Assembly: GCA_036435485.1 (NCBI GenBank)
Contig: CM071598.1
Coordinates: 109,593,148 to 109,657,147, forward strand
Source: Saposhnikovia divaricata
Lineage: Eukaryota; Streptophyta; Magnoliopsida; Apiales; Apiaceae
Reading direction: 5' to 3'
DNA: 64,000 bases
Below the pieces are notes generated by a model. That model was not told where the DNA came from. It worked only from the letters and a program-made list of their open reading frames with translations, and made no database searches. Positions within the stretch are counted from its first letter, which is position 1. The number at the start of each line of letters is the position of its first letter. Below are positions 46,508 to 59,400 of the stretch, piece after piece. Made by a program: the position numbers and the translations under genes.

Positions 46508-49500
46508 TGTAAGAACCCAGGTTTTTGTAATATTTCTAAAATGATCATAAACAACGATTGGTGGAAGTCATGTAAAATTTTTAAGATCATATTATATGAA
46601 TGAAGAAGTATTTATACTTTTATGAATAAAGTATCGTTGTACAAAGAAGAAAGGGAATGCAGAAACCGTCAAATTACGTAGATTTTCACTTTTATTAAAT
46701 ATTGGTATAAATATGGGATATTGAGGTTAAGAAAATCTCTAAGCTAAGTTAAACACCAAGGCAAGGAATTATGGAATTTATTAGAAGAATTTTAATAACA
46801 AATGTTCAAGAACGATGAAAGAAATTTCTACACGACGAAACGTTTTTACAAGAAAATCTCCAAACTTGCATATGGAATTAAATGGTAAGCATTGGTTGAT
46901 TATTAAGGTGAGTAATATACATGCAAGTACCATGCAATATGCCATGCAAGTGCCATGCAAAATAATTAGTTTTAAATCAAACTAATTATTTCAAATTCAA
47001 TCAAATTAGAGTGAATAGTAAAGGGGACAAACTTTCTTGATTTAGGGAGACAAATTGGAAAGTGGGTGTCCTACACTTTTACCATGGTATGGCTGCATCC
47101 TTGAGTGTAATTTAACTTCATAATTCAGTTGCTAATCACACCCAAGCATCCAAGAAAAACAAGAAACTCCCTCTCCCATTTTCAAGCAATTCCCGACCAA
47201 ACTCTATAGGGGTGTCTTTCCGATTTTTTTTCACCCACTTCCCCTCATCGGAAAATTATGAAGAAAATTCCAGTTCTTCTATACATCAATACGGAGTTGC
47301 GGATTTAATTTCGTAATTTTTCAAGGTCGTTTGATTGGTCAAATAAATTCGACAAGTTGCTGCTGCTCTTCCACTTTTCTGGATACTTTCCAAGATAGCC
47401 AAGAAAAATGAATTTTGTCTCCAAGCTCTACTCGTCCTAAAATCATCAAAATATTTCTGGGATTACTTCATGATATACCCAGGGTGAGGATTTAATTTCA
47501 TGATTTTACACTAAGTATAGCTTGCTCAAATAAAATCAAGAAGTTCTTGAGTAAAGAATAACTTCTTATGAACCTTTGTTTAGATCTTGAAGTTTGAGGG
47601 TTATAATAGCTTGTGGACTTGATCTCAAGCCTTGTTAAGCTTGGTTAAGGTTGTTAAGACTCCAAGGAAGGTAAAATACTCACACCCACCTTAAACTTCA
47701 TGAGTTATAAGTTGATTTGAAAGATTGATGCAAGTATGTACATGTTTAAGGGGTTTGTGATGTTTTAACATTTATAAGTATGGGTAAATTTTGAGTAGTG
47801 ATAAATGGATATTACCACTGGCATTATAGACCCTTGATGATGTTTATATGATCTTGATGGTGTGTGGTTGAATTAAGTGGTTAGATGGAGTTCATGGATA
47901 TTGGTAAGATTCGATTTATAGTCGTTATAATGCCAAAATTTTGTTAAACCACTTGTGCAGAATCACCCGAATTATATGAGTGTTGTTTTTGGGCAAAATT
48001 TCTTGGAAACATGTAGATCTGACCTTGTAGAGTAATTGAGAATTTGAATCTCATAAAAAGGATTTACGGTCTATGAGTTATGCTTGTTTTAGTGAAACCG
48101 GTTAAAACGGATGAATCGTTAAGATGGACTGACTTTACAAAGCCAAACGAGCCCTCTAAAATTGGTCTGTTATTATGAAATTTTTACAGTAGCTAGGTGG
48201 TATGTCCAGGAAGTTCTCTGCAAAATTTGAGCTTAACAGGGTAAATGGTCGATTTTATAAAAATTCGGGAGCGAAGGTTGTTCAAAGCAAATCGCCATTA
48301 GAATAAAAACTTGGAAAGTGAAATGGAGATTTGGTTAAGTGAAATGGTCTTGAAAAATGGAATTAATATGTAATGCATGTTATAGGGAGTATTTGACCTA
48401 TGCGAATATGTTAAGGAGGTGAAGAGTTTATTTGGTTCGTTATCACGTTTTACGAGTTGAGTACTCGTAAAGAGTCGATAATTCAAGCTTAGAATTAACG
48501 ATGCCTTTATGCTTATGTTATAGATTATCGGACCATCCCTCGCACCCCGACTACTCCGAGATTTCAAGGCAAGTTTTCGAAACTTGTACTTCATGTATTT
48601 TCAAACTGTTGTTGTGGTATAACTGTTATGAACTGTTTTAAAATTATTTTTGCGAATCAGCATGAAATATATGGTTTATTTATGTTGATTTATAAACCTA
48701 TTTAGCACGTACGTATGCATGAATACATATATACATGTATGCGATGATGTGTTAAAAGTTCCAAGTAGGGTATGATAACACCCTTTCTTAGTAGGGGAGT
48801 CGGAGATATTTCGTCCGGATAAGGACATAAAAACCCGGAAGTCTCCGGAGATGATATATGACTTATATTTAGTTTTAAAAATAATCCAATAATTATAAAT
48901 TGGATATTTTCGGATTAAAAATTCCTTTGATGATATTAATAAATATTATTTGAATATTTATTAATAAGTTGAATATGATTTTCAATTGAGGATTGTGAGT
49001 AAATATTTATTTAATAAATATTATTTAAATATTTATTGAATATTCTAAGCTTATTATTTATTTAATAAATATTATTTGAATATTTATTAAATATTCCAGG
49101 ATGATTTACAAATCATATTATTTATTTCAAAATTATTTAAAACTTTAAAAAAATTATTTTGAATATTTTCTGATCGTCGAAAAAGTATTTAAAAATGGAT
49201 CGGGTTCCCATTTCTTCACTGACTATAGCTTCATTCATCGAAAAGTATCGCTACCTCGCTCAAACTTATCAAAACTCGGGAACCCAAGGTTTCGGGAGCT
49301 AGTATTAATTATTTTCTCCCTTCGCTACCAATAAGAAATGCACCCTACCTAGTAAGGAGGGGCTCAGGTTTGACTAAACACTCAAAAACTCCGACCAGCT
49401 CCCAAATTATGTTTGATGATGCGATTCTTAGTAATCAAAATCCGTTGACTAAAGTCAACCCACACATCAGAGTTACTTCCTCAATTACTCATGGAAGTAA

Positions 49501-50514
49501 AGTTGTAATGATTATCAAACCAGTTGTCAAGCTTTGTGCTGGGGGAAACTGAATTAAATTCTGTTCCTACGATGCATAGAATTCTCTCAGGGATTGGAGG
49601 AAGAGGGGACATCGCCTTCGGGCGTAGTCCAAATATTAAGGCCCATATGCGGTCAGGATGCCCGATAAGGAAACGTCGTCCTTCTACTAGTAGAGAAGCA
49701 GAGGCACGATATATTGGCTGATCACCAGATATCGTGGAAGAGGCTCCAGCATAATCCCATTCTTCCAATTGGAATTGTACTGTAACACTATAATGAAAGC
49801 CTAGATGCTCAATTACCGATAGTGTTAACAGAATGATGAACTATTCAAAGTACCTCAGAAATTCTTCGTTATATTTCTGGATAAAGAATGAAAAATGTTT
49901 AATGATGGTACAATATCAGTATACAATATGGCATATGGTTTATGTTAACAAAAGTACTTTGAAAACTATTATTATATGGCTGAGCTGTATTGCTCACTCT
50001 TGCTTTTCTTTCATATATACCACCACACAACAACAGATACTCATGACAAGAACAAGGCAGACCCTCCGCAAAAGCGTGCTAACCGGCCAGCAGTTTAGGA
50101 GACTGTTTACGAGGCAGGTACCAGGGCAGCACCCAGTAGCATTACCACAGGTGAGCAGACTAAGTTGGATAGGTTTACAGCTTAGGTTGGTTAGATTTAT
50201 TTACAAGCATGACTTGTGTAAGTTTCTGAAAACCAAACCTCCTTTTGGACGCAAGTGCCACCTTAGATGGTAATTCCTTTTTAAGTTGAACTTTTGAGAT
50301 TATGACAATTTGGGTTTGTAATAACTATTTCAAGATGGTTGTAATAACTTAGTAATATTTTAATTTCGTCTCTGAGCCTATAATCTGTAAATGTTGAGTG
50401 TGATTGAGGGATCACAACATACTAAAATGAAGATTAAGAATAATGAATATTAAAATGGGAATTAAGGATAGAGTGATAGCCTGGATCTCCGACACCGGAT
50501 CTAGGGGTGTTACA
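46508..50514 (+). repeat. 5' LTR of element B
   Basis: Contains the shared splice-like series: donor CCAAGGAAG|GTAAAA at 47671, micro-exon 48524-48568, and an acceptor CAACAG at 50031-50036 preceded by TTGCTCACTCTTGCTTTTCT. It also has an AATAAATATTATTTGAATAT-type palindromic field around 48930-49130. Confidence 0.95.
50043..50273 (+). other. LTR-encoded short arginine-rich frame, element B
   Basis: MTRTRQTLRKSVLTGQQFRR opens seven bases after the CAACAG acceptor-like site. It runs 76 codons and ends in a basic FGRKCHLRW tail. The 3' LTR has the same frame at 59993-60223 with one visible change (G to R after QVP). The reading continues upstream without a start of its own. It resembles the frame in A (R-K-x-V and F-x-R-x-L spacing). 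No known domain was recognised. Confidence 0.35.
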
Positions 50515-50518
50515 GCAA

Positions 50519-50530
50519 TGGTATCAGAGC
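50519..50530 (+). promoter_or_regulatory. Primer-binding site, element B
   Basis: TGGTATCAGAGC, four bases after the 5' LTR. tRNA-Met type. Confidence 0.9.
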
Positions 50531-50730
50531 GTTAGGTTATAATCTCAGAGACGATAGGAAGGTTTAAGGACCCAAACCCTTACCGAAACATATTCGGACT
50601 AATAGACATAGCCCTAACAACATTAAGCCCAATAAGGGAACTACTTATCAGAACCTCAAGGATAGTAACATTTTTCCCTTTTTGTGTAGATACCCGAGGA
50701 TGTAGAGCTACCTGAGAGTTCCGAGCAATG

Positions 50731-51387
50731 ACATGATGATGCTCTTCTGAGAGTTGTAGATGAGCCTGATGTTGAGACAGATAGAGAGATAGTCCAGGAG
50801 GAGGATCCCGAGGAGGATCCCAGAGCTGATGACCCTATTTCTGTAGAGGACCCAGTGGATTCAGATGAGCCAGATAGTGACCCAGAGGAGGACCCTATGG
50901 ACGATGTTCCAGCTGACCCCACACCCGGAGAGGAGCCTGAGGATGAGGAGGTGGTTTGGACTGATATCCCTATGCACTCCCCTCTCCTCAGAGAGGATTC
51001 ATCCCCTAGTGGATTTCATTGGGATACTGATATGGATGGTGACTCAGAGGAGCCTATTTCAGAGGATGGAGAGACTGAGGTTGCCCCGGAGAGTGAACCG
51101 GTTAGTCCTCCCATACAGGTTGTTAGAGCCACTGAGTACGACTGGATGGTGACCCGTATGACCACCGACCTGGTGGCAGCGGAGGCCGACTATACTCCCA
51201 GGGGAGAGCCTCTAGAGCTAGACAGATGAGGCGGGCAGTCCTGGGGATTGAGAGGAGGGCTCTCACCCGACTTAGAGCACTTCCACGTTCCCACCGCAGG
51301 AGGAGGATCCGCAGAAGTGATGCAGATAGAGTCCTTTCGAGGACTATGCGCCGAGTTAGGGAGGCGATACGCTTTCACGCAGATTGA
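50731..51387 (+). pseudogene. Pre-gag ORF of element B: acidic N-terminus, arginine-rich C-terminus
   Basis: The frame after an in-frame TGA near 50728 reads HDDALLRVVDEPDVETDREI, then a very long Asp/Glu/Pro run to a stop at 51229. A one-base shift there restores MRRAVLGIERRALTRLRALP ... RTMRRVREAIRFHAD, ending at 51385-51387. The C-terminal part aligns with the pre-gag end of A and weakly with C. A TTTTTCCCTTTTTGTGTAG acceptor-like site lies just upstream (about 50670-50690), so the start may come from an upstream spliced exon. A 395-base non-coding spacer separates it from gag. Function unknown; it could be a nucleic-acid chaperone or a regulatory protein, but no motif decides this. Confidence 0.5.
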
Positions 51388-51782
51388 TGGATGGTTGACC
51401 AGTTCAGTCTTCTAGTACAGAGGGATGTTGTAGTAGTTTTACTTTTGATAGCGATGTCAGTTCCGTAGTATATTTCCTCTGGATAGAAAGACATGTTAAC
51501 TTGCTTTTGATGTACTTTTATATATTTCATTCTTATGTTGTACTTGAAACCGTGACTCTGAGAAGTCACTAGCATTAATATGATGTAATTTTCGTTTGAT
51601 TTAGCAACTGTTTCCATTTAAGTTTTCATATGCAAATGATGCCATGATCGTTTGATAGCTATTTATGAGGTGCATATATGCCTGTAAAAGATTTCACCTT
51701 CGAGGTGCAAATCACAGAAAACCAGACTAAGAAAAATGAGGAAACCCTAACAGAATTTTTATAAATTTATACTTTCAGAAAA

Positions 51783-54700
51783 ATGCCACCAAGGAGAAAC
51801 ACAAGAACTCACCCTACCGAGTCCGCCACTCATGGTAGTAACCAACACAGGGAAGAAGAACGCCGTCACCCAGAACCGGAGGATGAGGGAGATGAGTACA
51901 ATGAGTTTGAAGATGAGGATTATGAGGAAGAAGAAGAGGACCCTATGGAACAGTTTATGCGCCTGATGAGGCAAAATCTGGAACGCCAGCCGCGACCCCA
52001 GCCACCACCCTGCGGCCCCAACAATGCAATAGCCAATGCCTTTAAGGCATTTAAATCAATTAAACCCCCAGAATTCCAGGGGACAGCAGACCCCGTTGAG
52101 GCCAGGGCTTGGTTGAAGGAGATGGAAAAGACCTTTGAGATTATGGGCACTGAGGAAGCCCAGAAAACTATTTTTGCTACACACCTGCTTAAGGGAGAGG
52201 CCAACTATTGGTGGGAGGCCAAGAAAAATGTGGAACCAGCTGGAGTGGTTACATGGGACAGATTCACAGAGTTATTCTTGGAAAAGTACTTTCCAAGGTT
52301 TATGGAGACCCAGATGGAACTCAAGTTCCTAGAGCTTAAACAAGACAATATGACTGTAGCTGAATATGAGGCTAGGTTCACTGAGCTATCAAGGTTCGTT
52401 CCAGATTATGTGAACACTGAAATTAAGAGGACAAGGAGGTTTCTACAAGGATTGAAACAGTGGATCCAGAACCGTGTCGCGGTGTTAGAAATTACAGATT
52501 ACGCCACTCTAGTACAAAAGGCGTCAATTGTGGAGGCAGGAAGTGAGCAGTCTCAGAAGGACAAGATCATGAAGAAAAGAAAGTTTGAAAGTCGAAGTAG
52601 TGGTACTGCAAGTGGGAGTTTCTCCAGCAAGTTTGTTAGAGGAACAGTGACCCAGCCAGCCAAAAGCACAGGGTTTAACAGAGCAGAAAGCAAGAGTGTT
52701 GGCCAAGGAGGTGGGTCAACCAGGGCACCCATATCAGGATAGTCGCGCCCTCCCCTACCTAATTGTAAGACTTGTGGGAAGAAACATTCAGGAGTATGTC
52801 TCCAGGGTACGACGACGTGTTTCAAGTGTGGACAGATCGGACACTATTCCAACAATTGCCCCCAGAGGAACTCAATCATGAAATGTTTCCAGTGTGGAGG
52901 TACGGACCATTGGAAGAAAGACTGCCCTAAACTGAAACCGACAGGATCAAGGATGAGCGGTACTGCATCCAATCGACCACCCACCGCTAGAACTTTCAAC
53001 ATGACAGTGCAAGATGCAGTGAGGGATGAGGATGTCATCGCAGGTACCCTCTCCCTTAACACCTTGAGTGCAAATACTTTGTTTGATTCTAGAGCTACTA
53101 AGTCTTTTATATCACAAGATTTTGCATGCAAACTAAACTTGAAACCTGAAATGTTAAAGGAACGACTAATGGTAGAAATAGCTAACCATGATGTCGTTCC
53201 TGTGAGCCAGATATACCCTAACTGCGATATAGTAATAGGAGGTCACCACTTTCAGGCAGACCTAATTCCGTTTAAGTTAGGCGGATTCGATGTCATTTTA
53301 GGGATGGATTGGTTGGCAAGTAATGGTGCCCAGATTGATTGCAAGAGCAAGAAAGTTAGGATAAAGGTGTCAGGAAAGAAAGAGGTCATATTCAAAGGAC
53401 AGCGACAGACTCAAAAATTCTTGACTGTTGCTCAAGCGAAAAAGTTAGTACGAAAGGGCAGCGAGGCCTACTTAGCTTATGTATTTGACACGAAGCAAAG
53501 AAACCCTGAACTGAAGGACATTCCAGTTGTCAGGGAATTTGAAGATGTGTTTCCAGAAGACCTTCCTGGGTTACCACCCGATAGGGAAATCGAGTTTGCG
53601 ATAGAATTAGCACCAGGAACCGCACCAGTTTCTAAAGCCCCCTATCGATTGGCCCCCGTTGAGATGAAAGAACTGGCCACTCAGTTGCAAGAACTGTTGG
53701 ATAAGGGCATGATAAGACCAAGTGTGTCCCCATGGGGTGCCCCAGTGTTGTTTGTAAAGAAAAAGGATGGTAGTATGAGGCTATGTATAGAATACAGAGA
53801 GTTGAATAAGTTAACCATTAAGAACAAGTACCCCTTGCCTAGGATTGACGACCTTTTTGACCAACTCAAGGGAGCAGTTCACTTTTCGAAGATAGACCTG
53901 AGAACAGGGTACCATCAGTTAAAGATCAAACCGGAAGATATACCCAAGACTGCTTTTCGCACTAGGTACGGCCATTATGAGTTTCTAGTGATGTCCTTTG
54001 GACTTACTAACGCCCCCGCGGCATTCATGGACTTGATGAACCGAGTATTCAAACAATACCTAGACAAGTGTGTCATAGTTTTCATTGACGATATTTTGAT
54101 TTATTCAAAGACTGAGGAAGAACATGCGGAACACTTGAGGATAGTCCTAGGAATCCTGAAGGAAGAAAAGTTGTATGCCAAATTCTCTAAATGCAAATTT
54201 TGGTTGAGGGAGGTACAATTCTTAGGTCATGTGGTTAGTAGTGAAGGAGTACTAGTTGACCCTTCCAAAATAGAGGCAATATCAAAATGGGAAAGACCGA
54301 CCACCCCGACCGAAGTAAGAAGTTTCGTGGGACTAGTCGGGTATTATAGGAGGTTGGTGCAAGACTTTGCCAAACTGGCAGCCCCATTGACCCGACTCAC
54401 CAGAAAGACTGAAAAGTTTGTATAGAATGAGAAATGTGACGAGAGCTTTCAAGAGCTAAAGAAAAGATTAATGACCGCCCCAGTGCTAGCACTGCAAGAT
54501 GATAAGGGGGACTTTGTGATCTATAGTGATGCATCGCATAAAGGACTAGGTTGCGTGCTCATGCAGCACGGTAAGGTGATTGCATATGCTTCCCGACAGT
54601 TAAAGGAGTATGAAGTAAGATACCCTACCCATGATTTAGAGCTAGCCGCGATAGTCTTCGCATTAAAGATATGGAGGCATTACCTATATGGAGAAAAGTG

Positions 54701-56411
54701 TGAAATTTACACAGATCATAAAAGCCTCAAGTACATCTTTACCCAGAAAGAATTGAATATGAGACAGAGAAGATGGCTAGAGTTAATCAAGGATTACGAT
54801 TGTGAGATTCGTTATCATCCAGGAAAGGCCAATGTGGTGGCCGATGCCCTTAGCAGGAAGGAAAGGCTCAAGATGATGACTTCAGCAGAAGAATTAATAA
54901 AGGAAATGGAGAAGCTAGAAATCGAAGTTAAGACATTGAGAAGTAGCCAAGAAGTGTTAATGGGAATTCAGATCCAGCCTCCATTATTGGAAAAGATTCG
55001 AATATTCCAAGAGCAAAAGATGGAAGAGGAAAAGAACTCGGAGGAAGAGATATTGACCGGGGAGGAAATTAAGTGCGAAAGAGATGCAGGAGGAATCATG
55101 AGATATGCAACGAGAATTTGGGTCCCAATGTTCAGGAACTAAAGGATGAAATCCTATATGAAGGACATAACACAAGGTACTCTGTGCACCCAGGTACCAC
55201 GAAGATGTATAGAGATTTGAAAGAATACTATTGGTGGCCCAACATGAAGAAGGATGTGACAGAATGGGTCAATAGATGTTTGACCTGCCAACGGGTAAAG
55301 GCAGAACACCAACGACCTAGTGGACTACTGCAACCCCTAGAGATTCCAGAATGGAAGTGGGAGCACCTAGCCATGGATTTTGTAGTAGGACTCCCAAGGA
55401 CCAAGACTAACCACGATGCGATATGGGTAATCGTCGATAGGTTGACTAAGTCCGCCCACTTTCTCCCAATTAATGAGAGGTACACGGTCGATAGATTAGT
55501 AGACATCTATATAAGGGAAATTGTGGTACGACATGGAGTTCCCGTGACCATTGTATCCGACAGAGACCCGAGGTTTAACTCCAGGTTCTGGAAGAGCTTT
55601 CAAGACTGTGTGGGAACCAAGCTAAATATGAGTACTGCATACCACCCCCAGACTGACGGACAAAGTGAAAGAACAATACAGACCTTAGAGGACATGCTGA
55701 GGGTGTGTGTTATGGATTTCAAGGGAAGTTGGGAAGAGCACTTACCATTGATTGAGTTTGCTTATAACAACAGTTATCACTCGAGTATCGGAATGCCCCC
55801 ATATGAAGCCCTCTATGGCCGGAAATGTCGTTCTCCCTTATGTTGGGAAGAAGTTGGTGAGAGGAAGATATTAGGACCTGAACTGGTACAACAGACAAGA
55901 GATGTGATAGTTCTAATCAGGGGAAGATTGGTAGCAGCCCAAGACAGACAACGTAAGTATGCCGACTTAGCTCGGAAGGATAGAGAATATGAAGTAAGAG
56001 ATATGGTGCTGCTAAAGGTATCTCCCTGGAAAGGACTGATGAGGTTTGGGGAAGAAAGGGAAGTTGAGTCCGAGATACATCGGACCTTTCGAGATATTAA
56101 GGCGGATTGGACAAGTGGCTTACGAGTTAGCCTTACCTCCAAGTCTGCAGCAAGTACATAACGTTTTCCATGTGTCTATGCTGAGGAAGTACAATCGCAA
56201 TGCGAAACATATAGTGGAACATGAGCATGTAGATTTACAGCCAGATTTGTCCTACGTCGAGCGACCGGTTGAAATCATAGACCGGAAAGAGCAAGTACTC
56301 AGAAACAAGACCATCAGCCTGGTAAGAGTTTTGTGGACTAATCACAATGTCAAGGAATCAACCTGGGAATTGGAAAGCGCCATGCAAGAGAAGTACCCCC
56401 ATCTGTTCTAG
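51783..56411 (+). pseudogene. Gag-pol polyprotein of element B with chromodomain, interrupted
   Basis: Gag starts MPPRRNTRTHPTESATHGSN, has an acidic stretch, and the capsid core EANYWWEAKKNVEPAG. A TAG (52740-52742) follows. Three CCHC-type knuckles come next (CKTCGKKHSGVC, CFKCGQIGHYSNNC, CFQCGGTDHWKKDC). The protease box reads LFDSRATKSFIS at about 53080, with Arg for the usual Gly after Asp-Ser. RT is well kept (RLCIEYRELNK, FIDDILIYS at about 54081). A TAG at 54423-54425 precedes RNase H (YSDASHKGLGCVLMQHGKVI). A frameshift near 55127 leads to integrase: HHCC region 55160-55300, then Asp, Asp, Glu in AMDFVVGLP, VSDRDPRF and GQSERTIQTLED. A second frameshift lies near 56050, then SPRYIGPFEILRR and a C-terminal chromodomain (ISLVRVLWTNHNVKESTWEL). 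Without those four lesions gag and pol would be one frame, as in chromoviruses. Confidence 0.95.
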
Positions 56412-56437
56412 AAATGATTCCGGGACGGAATCCTTTT

Positions 56438-56449
56438 AAGGAGGGAAGG
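56438..56449 (+). promoter_or_regulatory. Polypurine tract of element B
   Basis: AAGGAGGGAAGG immediately before the 3' LTR. It primes plus-strand synthesis. Confidence 0.85.
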
Positions 56450-56450
56450 T

Positions 56451-59400
56451 TGTAAGAACCCAGGTTTTTGTAATATTTCTAAAATGATCATAAACAACGA
56501 TTGGTGGAAGTCATGTAAAATTTTTAAGATCATATTATATGAATGAAGAAGTAATTATACTTTTATGAATAAAGTATCGTTGTACAAAGAAGAAAGGGAA
56601 TACAGAAACCGTCAAATTACGTAGATTTTCACTTTTATTAAATATTGGTATAAATATGGGATATTGAGGTTAAGAAAATCTCTAAGCTAAGTTAAACACC
56701 AAGGCAAGGAATTATGGAATTTATTAGAAGAATTTTAATGACAAATGTTCAAGAACGATGAAAGAAATTTCTATACGACGAAACGTTTTTACAAGAAAAT
56801 CTCCAAACTTGCATATGGAATTAAATGGTAAGCATTGGTTGATTATTAAGGTGAGTAATATACATGCAAGTACCATGCAATATGCCATGCAAGTGCCATG
56901 CAAAATAATTAGTTTTAAATCAAACTAATTATTTCAAATTCAATCAAATTAGAGTGAATAGTAAAGGGGACAAACTTTCTTGATTTAGGGAGACAAATTG
57001 GAAAGTGGGTGTCCTACACTTTTACCATGGTATGGCTGCATCCTTGAGTGTAATTTAACTTCATAATTCAGTTGCTAATCACACCCAAGCATCCAAGAAA
57101 AACAAGAAACTCTCTCTCCCATTTTCAAGCAATTCCCGACCAAACTCTATAGGGGTGTCTTTCCGATTTTTTTTCACCCACTTACCCTCATCGGAAAATT
57201 ATGAAAAAAATTCCAGTTCTTCTATACATCAATACGAAGTTGCGGATTTAATTTCGTAATTTTTCAAGGTCGTTTGATTGGTCAAATAAATTCGACAAGT
57301 TGCTGCTGCTCTTCCACTTTTCTGGATACTTTCCAAGATAGCCAAGAAAAATGAATTTTGTCTCCAAGCTGTACTCGTCCTAAAATCATCAAAATATTTC
57401 TGGGATTACTTCATGATATATCCAGGGTGAGGATTTAATTTCATGATTTTACACTAAGTATAGCTTGCTCAAATAAAATCAAGAAGTTCTTGAGTAAAGA
57501 ATAACTTCTTATGAACCTTTGTTTAGATCTTGAAGTTTGAGGGTTATAATAGCTTGTGGACTTGATCTCAAGCCTTGTTAAGCTTGGTTAACGTTGTTAA
57601 GACTCCAAGGAAGGTAAAATACTCACACCCACCTTAAACTTCATGAGTTATAAGTTGATTTGAAAGATTGATGCAAGTATGTACATGTTTAAGGGGTTTG
57701 TGATGTTTTAACATTTATAAGTATGGGTAAATTTTGAGTAGTGATAAATGGATATTACCACTGGCATTATAGACCCTTGATGATGTTTATATGATCTTGA
57801 TGGTGTGTGGTTGAATTAAGTGGTTAGATGGAGTTCATGGATATTGGTAAGATTCGATTTATAGTCGTTATAATGCCAAAATTTTGTTAAACCACTTGTG
57901 CAGAATCACCCGAATTATATGAGTGTTGTTTTTGGGCAAAATTTCTTGGAAACTTGTAGATCTGACCTTGTAGAGTAATTGAGAATTTGAATCTCATAAA
58001 AAGGATTTACGGTCTATGAGTTATGCTTGATTTAGTGAAACCGGTTAAAACGGATGAATCGTTAAGATGGACTGACTTTACAAAGCCAAACGAGCCCTCT
58101 AAAATTGGTCTGTTATTATGAAATTTTTACAGTAGCTAGGTGGTATGTCCAGGAAGTTCTCTGCAAAATTTGAGCTTAACAGGGTAAATGGTCGATTTTA
58201 TAAAAATTCGGGAGCGAAGGTTGTTCAAAGCAAATCGCCATTAGAATAAAAACTTGGAAAGTGAAATGGAGATTTGGTTAAGTGAAATGGTCTTGAAAAA
58301 TGGAATTAATATGTAATGCATGTTATAGGGAGTATTTGACCTATGCGAATATGTTAAGGAGGTGAAGAGTTTATTTGGTTCGTTATCACGTTTTACGAGT
58401 TGAGTACTCGTAAAGAGTCGATAATTCAAGCTTAGAATTCACGATGCCTTTATGCTTATGTTATAGATTATCGGACCATCCCTCGCACCCCGACTACTCC
58501 GAGATTTCAAGGCAAGTTTTCGAAACTTGTACTTCATGTATTTTCAAACTGTTGTTGTTGTGGTATAACTGTTATGAACTGTTTTAAAATTATTTTTGCG
58601 AATCAGCATGAAATATATGGTTTATTTATGTTGATTTATAAACCTATTTAGCAAGTACGTATGCATGAATACATATATACATGTATGCGATGATGTGTTA
58701 AAAGTTCCAAGTAGGGTATGATAACACACTTTCTTAGTAGGGGAGTCGGAGATATTTCGTCCGGATAAGGACATAAAAACCCGGAAGTCTCCGGAGATGA
58801 TATATGACTTATATTTAGTTTTAAAAATAATCCAATAATTATAAATTGGATATTTTCGGATTAAAAATTCCTTTGATGATATTAATAAATATTATTTGAA
58901 TATTTATTAATAAGTTGAATATGATTTTCAATTGAGGATTGTGAGTAAATATTTATTTAATAAATATTATTTAAATATTTATTGAATATTCTAAGCTTAT
59001 TATTTATTTAATAAATATTATTTGAATATTTATTAAATATTCCAGGATGATTTACAAATCATATTATTTATTTCAAAATTATTTAAAACTTTAAAAAAAT
59101 TATTTTAAATATTTTCTGATCGTCGAAAAAGTGTTTAAAAATGGATCGGGTTCCCATTTCTTCACTGACTATAGCTTCATTCATCGAAAAGTATCGCTAC
59201 CTCGCTCAAACTTATCAAAACTCGGGAATCCAAGGTTTTGGGAGCTAGTATTAATTATTTTCTCCCTTCGCTACCAATAAGAAATGCACCCTACCTAGTA
59301 AGGAGGGGCTCAGGTTTGACTAAACACTCAAAAACTCCGACCAGCTCCCAAATTATGTTTGATGATGCGATTCTTAGTAATCAAAATCCGTTGACTAAAG

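Noticed and set aside
50656..50922. Minus-strand Ser/Gly-rich frame
   Set aside because: It is antisense to the acidic pre-gag ORF; the Ser/Gly richness is the mirror of Asp/Glu codons.
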